From: Protula sp. h YS-2021
Lineage: Eukaryota > Annelida > Polychaeta > Sabellida > Serpulidae
DNA: 64,000 nucleotides
Direction: 5' to 3'
NCBI GenBank assembly: GCA_949752745.1
Contig: OX457030.1
Coordinates: 72,806,686 to 72,870,685, forward strand
The position numbers were made by a program, and so were the translations under genes. Positions 57,201 through 64,000 of the stretch are shown one piece after another; within the stretch, counting starts at the first letter, position 1; the number at the start of each line of letters is the position of its first letter. The notes below the pieces were generated by a model. That model did no database searches. It had not been told where the DNA came from and saw only the letters and a list, made by a program, of their open reading frames with translations.

Positions 57201-58165
57201 CACTTTCTTCGGCAGTGGAATAAAACTGCTTGCTTCCAGTGGTGCTGACGTAGCTGTATGTACTCCAGTGTACAGTATGTTATCCAATACCCAGCCAGAT
57301 CCTTGATGCTCATGTTCGTCAAACTTAGTAAATAATTCTTTATAGGCTTCTGGCAAGTCCTGTTCAATATCTGCTGGATTGTATGCTGTATATGTTGGAC
57401 TGCTGATAAATGCATTATCCACTTGTTCTACCATAACACCTTCAGCATTCGCTGTCAGTTTCTTGAAGCGTGCATGCACTACAATGTACCATTTCATTCC
57501 ATGGTTTAAGGTCTCCAACAAATGTGCCTTGATACGGTTCTCTTGCTGTCGAATTTCAAGCAGTAAATCCGATCCATCCTCAGACTCAAACCGTTTTTCC
57601 TGCACGTTTTCACCAAGACTAACCCTTCTACCTCTCCCTACTTGTCCTGTCTTTTGTTTCTTTGAAACATGTTCTTCATGAGGCACATTTTCCATCTCAG
57701 CTGGTATGCATGCATGTGCTTCAAACGCATCCATAGATAGAAATTCCGGAGGACTGGACCGTATGGCCAAATGTCGTCTTGTTCCATCTTTCTTCTCTTT
57801 GCTCCTTTCCCATGCTCTTCACGAGCATCTTTCACTATAGTTTTCATCTCAGCTTTACTACATGTGTGTGCCTCAAAGGTATCCATAGATGGAAATTCCA
57901 CATTGCATTCCATACAGAGGACTGGACCGTATGGCCAAATGTCATCTTGTTCAATCTTTCGTCTCTTTGCTCCTTTCCCATGCTCTTCACGAGCATCTTT
58001 CACTATAGTTTTCATCTCAGTTTTACTACATGTATGTGCCTCAAAAGTATCCATAGATGGAAATTCCACATTGCATTCCATACAGAGGACTGGACCGTAT
58101 GGCCAAATGTCATCTTCTTCCATCTTTCGTCTCTTTGCTCCTTTCCCATTCTCTTCACGTTTCAT
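54254..58165 (-). pseudogene. Protein-primed DNA polymerase B, frameshifted
   Basis: Start ATG 58165, end TAA 54254, about 1,300 codons in at least five frame segments (breaks near 57770, 57085, 56500, 55830). In order: C2HC finger repeats (58165-57700); a Polinton-type N-terminal region (57.4-57.1 kb, NIENDDNKCFLWSVLAYLHP); exonuclease motifs FVIYADFECI (about 56640) and HNLRGYDSHLIM (about 56220); a VRDHDHINGKYRGAAHSECN block (about 56340); polymerase motif A YLDANNLYGWAM, motif B FEKDFFKLMNNSVFGKTMKN, and motif C FSDTDS (about 54720). All key polymerase and exonuclease acids seen are kept, so damage is mainly frameshifts. It replicates Polinton DNA from a protein primer. Confidence 0.92.
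57690..58165 (-). repeat. Tandem 183-bp coding repeat with C2HC finger at the PolB N terminus
   Basis: Two near-identical 61-codon units and a third, frameshifted one. Each encodes GKGAKRRK, DIWPYGPVLCMECNVEFPSM and DTFEAHTC, giving C-x2-C-x12-H-x-C. The nearly identical sequence of the units points to recent duplication. Confidence 0.85.
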
Positions 58166-58230
58166 CTTAGCTGGTTGTTGTTACGTCAACTGCTGAAACT
58201 GAAATGCTGAAATGTAATCTCAGACATCCC

Positions 58231-58238
58231 CTTTTATA
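58231..58238 (-). promoter_or_regulatory. TATA box of the PolB gene
   Basis: TATAAAAG on the minus strand, 65 nt before the ATG at 58165. Confidence 0.65.
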
Positions 58239-58326
58239 CACACTCATACATAGACAGAATTTGCGTTTCATTTCACAACAGAGGATGGCCCTTAGAAGGG
58301 CCGAAAGATTTTAGTAAGTTGGCTCT

Positions 58327-58680
58327 TCACCAACAAGTCGGGTTTCCGCAACTATACTGATATCTATAAAACTGCTCCATCGTGAAAGGTCTTCTTGAAC
58401 ACTTAAACGGGTAAAAATTATAATACTTGATGTTTCTCAGAGTCGCACCGCACCACCAGCAGTCCGTACACGGTTCCGGTCCAGGTAATGTTGCCGTGAA
58501 CTTATACCATAGCAAACCGCCGCAGGTTTTGCAACAGTATCCATGCGGTGCATTGTGGTGTACCGGGCAGTTGTGTGGTTGTCCTGGATATTCTAACCAT
58601 ACCCAACACTTGTAGCATTCTGTTGTCAGCGTCACTGCCTTCCGGTTTCGCATCAATGTGAATGTACGAGTTGTAGACAT
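58327..58680 (-). CDS. Cys-rich zinc-binding-type Polinton protein
   Basis: 117 residues from ATG 58680, chosen because a TATA box (58721-58727) lies 40 nt upstream; the frame is open further 5'. It contains several CxxC or similar pairs: CYKCWVWLEYPGQPHNCPVH, YCCKTCGGLLW, CTDCWWCGA, and a terminal CGNPTCW. That would suit two or three zinc sites. No known family recognised. It is in the same orientation as and just upstream of PolB. Confidence 0.5.
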   Translation of the reverse strand: MSTTRTFTLMRNRKAVTLTTECYKCWVWLEYPGQPHNCPVHHNAPHGYCCKTCGGLLWYKFTATLPGPEPCTDCWWCGATLRNIKYYNFYPFKCSRRPFTMEQFYRYQYSCGNPTCW

Positions 58681-58720
58681 CTTGCTGCTTGTTTTGGGAA
58701 ATGTGGCCTTTAACCTCCAT

Positions 58721-58727
58721 TTATATA
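58721..58727 (-). promoter_or_regulatory. TATA box of the Cys-rich gene
   Basis: TATATAA on the minus strand, 40 nt before the ATG at 58680. Confidence 0.55.
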
Positions 58728-58764
58728 CTACTATACACTGGCGACCATCCTCACAATATATGCA

Positions 58765-58905
58765 GGCAAGGGGGGGGGGGGGGGGGTCCTCACAGAGTAC
58801 ATCTATGAGCATTCTGGGAGGAGGTCCTTACACTCTATGCAGTCAGTCTGCTTCTATCTCTTGGGGGGGGGATCCTCAGATGGGGGGGGGGGGGGTGAGC
58901 GGAGT
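58765..58905. repeat. Poly-G tracts between divergent genes
   Basis: Three G runs of 8-16 nt (about 58770-58786, 58863-58870, 58882-58895) lie in the spacer between the minus-strand Cys-rich gene and the plus-strand RING gene. They are quadruplex-prone. Confidence 0.7.
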
Positions 58906-58914
58906 GGTAGGTTG

Positions 58915-58921
58915 TATATAA
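58915..58921 (+). promoter_or_regulatory. TATA box of the RING gene
   Basis: TATATAA, 51 nt before the ATG at 58972. Confidence 0.55.
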
Positions 58922-58971
58922 CTGCTAGTCATTTCAGTTCAGGTTCACAAAAGCTTTGAACTTTCAACAGC

Positions 58972-59652
58972 ATGGAGCTTTTCTTTGCTTTGAACGACAC
59001 CTTAACGCTGGGAAATGTACGGGAAGTGCATGTACCGGTGATTCCACCGGTCAACCAACCCTCGCGATTCTTCTTTTATCAGCTGCTGCCGGACCCGGCC
59101 AACGCCTCAGTCCTCTGCATACCGGTTTTTTTCAACAGGATGGTGACGCTTGGGAAGCGTTTACGCAACATAGAAGAGGGGTATTACGCTGAAGCTTTTT
59201 TTCGGTCCACCATGCTGGGAGAGTCAATCCCGTCAAGACTCGAAGAGAAAGAATATCCGGCGTTGGGGGGGGGGGGGTTCTTCTTGCAACAGGACTTAGA
59301 TATCTGCATCGGATGTGGCTGTATGCTAAGTCCGGATAGGGTTATCGCTGTCGACTGTGGACACCAGTCATGCATTTATTGCGCGTCACTATGGACCTAC
59401 CTAACGGCATTAAACCATCAATACACAACAAGATGCTTCACATGCGGTCTAAAAACTGACCATTTTCTGTTTAACAGCCAGCAAATGAGTCACTGCGCCA
59501 GACCAATTCAAGATGTAGTGGGGACCGGCAGCAGCAGCAGCAGCAGGAAAAAACCAACACTTCCCGGCTCTTTTAAGAGCCCCCCCCCCCCACTTATACG
59601 AAATGAAACGATAAACATCTGTCATGGTGTTGGTATGTGTGTGTATGCATGA
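58972..59652 (+). CDS. RING-finger protein of the Polinton
   Basis: 226 residues from ATG 58972. The N-terminal half has no recognised domain. The finger runs CIGCGCMLSPDRVIAVDCGH, QSCIYC and later RCFTC, i.e. C-x2-C...C-G-H-x2-C-x2-C...C-x2-C, a C3HC4 RING typical of E3 ubiquitin ligases. The tail has a Ser run and a Pro run from ggcagcagcagc and C tracts. A run of 10-12 G just before the finger (about 59265-59276) is a likely slippage point. A ligase carried by a virus-like element could act on host proteins, but the target is unknown. Confidence 0.65.
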   Translation: MELFFALNDTLTLGNVREVHVPVIPPVNQPSRFFFYQLLPDPANASVLCIPVFFNRMVTLGKRLRNIEEGYYAEAFFRSTMLGESIPSRLEEKEYPALGGGGFFLQQDLDICIGCGCMLSPDRVIAVDCGHQSCIYCASLWTYLTALNHQYTTRCFTCGLKTDHFLFNSQQMSHCARPIQDVVGTGSSSSSRKKPTLPGSFKSPPPPLIRNETINICHGVGMCVYA

Positions 59653-59859
59653 TAGTGTGGGAAATGCTAAAAAATAAATAAAAAAAATAAAAAAAAAATA
59701 AATAAAAAAAAATAAAAAGGGGGCTATTTTATACCCCTTTTCCCCTTTGACTTAAAGGGGGCCTTATAGGTGAGCTCTAACCATGTAGCTATGAGTTTTC
59801 TGTTTAAAAAATGGGGAACTTGCGCGTTTGGGGAGGTGCCCCATCTGTCCGTCTGCCCA

Positions 59860-60203
59860 CGTCTGCCGTGGTGTTGGTGTGTTTGTGGAGAGAGAGAGAG
59901 AGCTCTCTGGCTTAATGAAACTCTGTCATTGCTTGCTCATTTTTAATTGATTTTACGATGGCCCGGTTGTTCCTTTTTTACGGAGGCCAATTTGCCCCGG
60001 CTGCCCATTTGCCTGGCTGCCTTTTTAACCGTCTGAATGGCTGCCCACTATCCCTATAACGTTATTATGCGCTCATATGACGTCGCTGTTTTACTATCCC
60101 CATGGGGGTTCTAAAACAATGACGTCACTGTTTTAGAAACCCCATTATATATGTTTTAGAACCCCTATTATATATGTTTTAGAAACCCCATTATTCAACT
60201 ACT
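59860..60203 (-). repeat. Right terminal inverted repeat
   Basis: Inverted match of the left TIR, ending CCCCATTATTCAACTACT. It holds only two or three of the 16-bp units that are expanded at the left end. Confidence 0.9.
60109..60138. repeat. 30-bp CRE-centred palindrome in right TIR
   Basis: Same palindrome as in the left TIR and both foldback arms. Confidence 0.85.
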
Positions 60204-60209
60204 AGCAGG
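60204..60209. repeat. Right target-site duplication of the Polinton (AGCAGG)
   Basis: Identical to 43553-43558. Confidence 0.85.
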
Positions 60210-60719
60210 TGTGTCCCAAACTCACAACAGCTGTCTTCGGATAGCTAGGTGCTGTATCCTGACCGACAGACCGATCGCATCTTACCGAAAGATTAACCAT
60301 AATAAACTAAACAAATAGGCGATAGGGCGTATTCAGTTACTTTGTTATGAACACTAAGACAATTATAAAACCTGAAATAATATGTATATGCCCCCATGTT
60401 GGTTACTTCTCGTTCTTCTCAGTGAACCGGGGTAGTTTCGATGGAGAAGCACGCTCAACTGGGGTGGTACAGTCAGCGGAGCTGGGGGATTCAGGGAGGT
60501 GGGGATGGGAAAGAGGGGGTGGGGGTACTCACAGGTGGGGGTCAATCAGCAGGGTTGGAACTACTGTTGTCCAACCCACCACCGTTCTGTGAAAAATGAA
60601 TTTACAGTTAGTGTGCCTCTCGGTTCTGGATGTCTGCTTAAGAAGGAAAATACGGATGAAGTCTGCAATGAAAAATATACCACAGGTATTTGCTTACATG
60701 CGGTATACAGATCTAGGAG

Positions 60720-60870
<151 letters not shown>

Positions 60871-63245
60871 TTATATCAGGATATACATATTTTAGTCATG
60901 AAATATACATATACAATATGAATAACTAGCTAATAATCTGTAGCTAATATATTACATACAGAAGCACCCAATTGATTTAAATAAAGTTAACGCGAAGGTA
61001 TTGTGTATATCATACCGTACCATTGCATAAATAACTTTGAATTCAACATTAAATCACTGCATACAATGCTTTTTATTATTTCATTCTTTGACTTATATAT
61101 GCGTTTCATAGTGCTGTTTATGTATGATCGTATAACCACATTTGCAACGTTAATATTTCTGCCAACCATTTCTTTGCTAATACTACATGTATAATTTAAT
61201 GAAAAGAATTTACGAAAAATTGACATTTCCATCATACTTTCACAATTTAATTCTTTGAAGATATACATTCAAAAGTTGAAAAGAAAAGGGGGGATCACTC
61301 ATGTTTTAAGAGAAATAAAGACACTGAAAGGTCAAAAACCAAGAAATTTCAACCAAAATGCAAAATTCACACATAAAATATTTTTCACCGTAAAAATATA
61401 TGTCACCGTAGCAGTAAGAGAATTATACAATCTTTTTGACAAGCTCACATTGACTCAATGGATAAATGGTAAAAACAGTATAATATGATTTTAAATAAAA
61501 ATATATCAACACAGGCCCTTCTAGGAACAAAATATCAATGCAGACCATTTCTGGACACGACCCTTTGAAAAGAATTTTTTGAACTAGACGGATTTAGTAG
61601 TTATTTATACTGTGTAAACATGGATTCAAACTCATCGATATTCAATGTAATGCGCATTTCGGTCGCTAGGTGACGCAGCGATATCCGCGTTTCCCTTTAA
61701 CAATTTGTTATAAATTATTTTGCAAGCATCATAACCCATTTGTGTATATGTTTAAAATATAATTATATTAATTGTTCAGCCTTTTCTATGCTTTTTTATT
61801 ATGTTTTCTACTGCGACAGTTGTCAAAGAAGCCTTCGCTATTTACATAACACTACACTTCGAAAACGAATGGGTAGTTAGAAGAATGAAAAAGTGTAAGA
61901 AAAACTGATTATCTAATATGAATTAGTGTTTACCAATAAAAACATTTGATATTCATTCCCCGATCACGAAATGTGGGGAAACGGGTAGACAGCGCGAGGA
62001 ACTTACGCATGAACATTGTGCCATGCGTGCCAATGACCTTTTTACACGACCTCTAAACGCAACGTGCTCAGTTAAAACAAATACCCCCTTTTAAATGATT
62101 CGTGGATTTCAGTTCGGAAAGAAACATGCTTTTGTGGAAAACGCGAGCTAACGAAATTCGAGGTATTTTACCAGGCTTGCCCTTAGTAAAATGCGAAACA
62201 GTTTCCCAGCAATAAGTAAAGCAGAAGTTTCTCGTGTTCTTCTTTATAGTGAATGTGACGGATGCATTTACCTTTGTCGTCTCCATTCGAAACATTTTTC
62301 TTTTTTATATTTTGTTGACTGTTTGTTAACCTTTTTGTCTGCACTCTAGCACAGTTCTTTTTAGAATTGCGATATCCTGAGCTCAGAAACTGAGCTTCCA
62401 TAATGTGATACTCGTTTACTCTTTTTATACTGTGGAGTTGCTTGGATTAGGTAAACCCGAACAAATCCGCAGTATAAAATATCTAAAAAGGTTAACCAGC
62501 AAAGTCGTAGTATGACCCTCACAAAATCTGCGTAACATAACGGAGTAAAGTCAAGTGCTCATACCCAGCGCATAAGCTATTTCCTATCATAATTCCGCAC
62601 AATATAATTCATCCCATTCAGTAAACAGTAAATATTACACTAGAACATTATTCATTTTCGACTCGAGCAGACGTTTTGCTCAGATTTACCTTGTGAGATT
62701 TCCACTTACATGAAAGGTCTTACAAATGAAATCCTTATCTCTAAGAATTGGCTGCACACTCAGATATCTACGTGGATGATGCCATAGTCTGGTCAAGCAA
62801 TGAAGAACATTACATAATGGTCAACACAGTATATAAAATTCCGTGAGAAACAGAACTAAATTAAGATGTGTATAGAGTAGCATTACAATGTTTTTCGTTG
62901 ATCAGTTTTTTCAAGACGCTATGAATTTAGACCAAACAAAGGGATAGCCGTAAATGACATACTAAAATAACCAAACATATCGCAATAATCTTGCAAAACG
63001 GATGCCTAACTTTTAATGAAAAGTTAACCTGGTGAGTGGGAATTTCAAGGTCTGAGTGACAATTTTGTGTTTTGAATGACAAATTCAACTTGTTCCTGAT
63101 AGGGGCGAATTCGTAGACGGGCATGTGTTCACGAACCGTAGGCATATGACGTGATTTCTGGACCCTTCAACCCCTGTCCTGGCAATAATTTGAGATCATG
63201 GGATAGTTTTACGCTTCAGAGAATTCGGATTATTTTCTATTCTCA
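60871..63245. other. No recognisable gene
   Basis: AT-rich sequence. Short frames (for example 61255-61488 and 62068-62401) show no domain or splice support. Confidence 0.3.
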
Positions 63246-63560
63246 GAACCCCCACCCCCACCTGGTGAACGACTAGTCTGAGCGTGACCGCCCTGGGCGA
63301 TAATAGCGATTTTTGTATATTTACACGTATCAGAAATTCTGAACACTTTTGGTTGTTTACCATCGGACCCCTACCCTCTCTGGCGATAATATGGATATTT
63401 TTGCATATCTACCCGTTTCACACAATTCTGAGCAACTTTAATTTTTTTACCCTCGGACCTCCCCACCCCCTTCACCAGGGATGATGGGGATTTTTGCACA
63501 TTTACATATTTCAGACCATTCTGAACATTTTTGGTTTTTGACCCCCAGACATTACAGCGC
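63246..63560 (+). repeat. About 95-bp tandem repeat, three units
   Basis: Units share gatttttgcacatttacata, tttcagaccattctgaacat, tttggtttttgacccc and CCCxCCCC spacers. An inverted relative lies at 3115-3200. Confidence 0.7.
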
Positions 63561-63672
63561 ATAACTTTAAAACTACTGGGTCGAATTACACCATTCTTTC
63601 AAAAAAGTGTTCAGCAAAACTTTATCATTCTAACAAATTGATAATTAATTCAAGAGGAGTGATACCTTAACC

Positions 63673-64000
63673 ATGCAAGTTGTAGATGAACATTTTTATC
63701 GATTCATTAGAATCAAACGAAATAGTAAATGGATTGGATTATCTGGTTTCCCCTGGAAGAAAGTGAACAACAAATCGCAGAAGCTGCGCAACATTGGCTT
63801 TAAACTGTAACAAAATCGAAATTAACAAAATCAAAGCGCATGAAAGTGATTAGGTGCGCTACGATATGCTTATGTCAACTATGTACACGTCTCTCACTTT
63901 GAATGGAAAGACTATACCTGCTACATCGACGTCAATGAAGATGAATGGACAACGCTGCTGGTGGCAATGCCACAAATAAATACTGTGCTATTTGATGAGT
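63673..64000 (+). pseudogene. Broken relative of the Polinton PC4-like gene, runs off window end
   Basis: ATG 63673 opens 46 codons containing FYRFIRIKRNSKWIGLSGFP and LRNIGFKL before TAA 63808-63810. This parallels FFILIKRGERWLALLPSLWK and GIGFKLYL of the gene at 45721. After frame changes, YVNYVHVSHFEWKDYTCYID and EDEWTTLLVAM follow, matching the PC4-like end. It may be a fragment of another Polinton extending beyond the window. Confidence 0.65.

Larger units (their letters stand above)
43559..60203. mobile_element. Polinton/Maverick (adintovirus-like) element, 16.6 kb, complete but decayed
   Basis: Inverted terminal repeats, a perfect 6-bp target duplication and the full Polinton gene set (protein-primed PolB, retroviral-type integrase with chromodomain, A32-like ATPase, adenain-type protease, penton-like and major capsid proteins) identify it. 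Polintons are self-synthesising DNA transposons that also encode virion proteins. Plus-strand morphogenesis genes lie on the left two thirds, the minus-strand PC4-like/PolB/Cys-rich block follows, and a plus-strand RING gene lies near the right end. Neighbouring genes often overlap by ATGA (45313-45316, 48938-48941, 50532-50535). In-frame stops, PolB frameshifts and loss of the integrase core indicate a non-functional copy. Confidence 0.95.

Noticed and set aside
43559..60203. Alternative genetic code or programmed read-through to explain in-frame stops
   Set aside because: All three stop codons occur inside frames, and normal stops end the intact genes. Ordinary decay is simpler.

Overview
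This is animal genomic DNA, AT-rich and crowded with repeats. A marine mollusc, probably a bivalve, is the best guess. The reasons are an intact signal peptide/coiled-coil/C1q gene (C1q genes are hugely expanded in bivalves), TSP1 and VWA exons, P-element-like, L1/Tx1-like and Ty3-type retroelement remnants, and a complete Polinton (Maverick/adintovirus-like element). Species cannot be fixed from the sequence. The window holds little host coding sequence and much mobile DNA.

Layout. 0-11.5 kb: a broken ankyrin-repeat fragment, a broken C2H2 zinc-finger fragment, then blocks of minisatellite and microsatellite (31-bp, 16-bp, GA, 31-33-bp and 33-42-bp units) and one 200-N assembly gap. 11.5-17.6 kb: a VWA exon and a TSP1 exon on the minus strand with matching phase-1 splice ends, and a P-element-type transposase exon. 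17.62-26.22 kb: an LTR retrotransposon on the minus strand with 2.1-kb LTRs and a 4-bp target duplication. Its domain order is gag - protease remnant - integrase - RT - RNase H, i.e. Ty3-type sequences in Ty1/copia order (the Gmr1-like arrangement). 26.7-28.5 kb: the four-exon C1q gene, the only fully intact host gene seen. 30.8-32.1 kb: a broken zinc-finger ORF chain that shares finger spacing with the copy at 1.3 kb.

35.1-41.6 kb: an L1/Tx1-like LINE remnant split, inside its RT domain, by a 4.5-kb palindromic (foldback) element at 35491-40017. The foldback has a near-perfect 6-bp target duplication and carries tRNA-like genes in both arms. Its termini are the same as those of the Polinton downstream, so it looks like a non-autonomous element moved by Polinton machinery.

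43559-60203: a 16.6-kb Polinton with inverted repeats and a perfect 6-bp target duplication (AGCAGG). Plus-strand genes: an acidic protein, a PC4-like protein with a Cys-rich tail, a gutted integrase with chromodomain, packaging ATPase, small basic protein, a conserved Polinton protein, a MGN/CCCC lipidation-type peptide, penton-like minor capsid protein, a second basic protein, and a major capsid protein fused in frame to the catalytic half of an adenain-type protease. Minus-strand genes: four tandem PC4-like ORFs, protein-primed DNA polymerase B with a tandemly repeated C2HC finger at its N terminus, and a Cys-rich protein. A RING-finger gene lies near the right end. Several genes start 40-65 bp downstream of clear TATA boxes. 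The copy is decayed: in-frame stops of all three types, frameshifts, and loss of the integrase core. A broken PC4-like relative at 63.67-64.0 kb hints at another copy beyond the window.

The most interesting points are the Polinton/foldback partnership with tRNA-like cargo, the PC4-like family inside the Polinton, the capsid-protease fusion, and the Gmr1-like retroelement in an apparent protostome.
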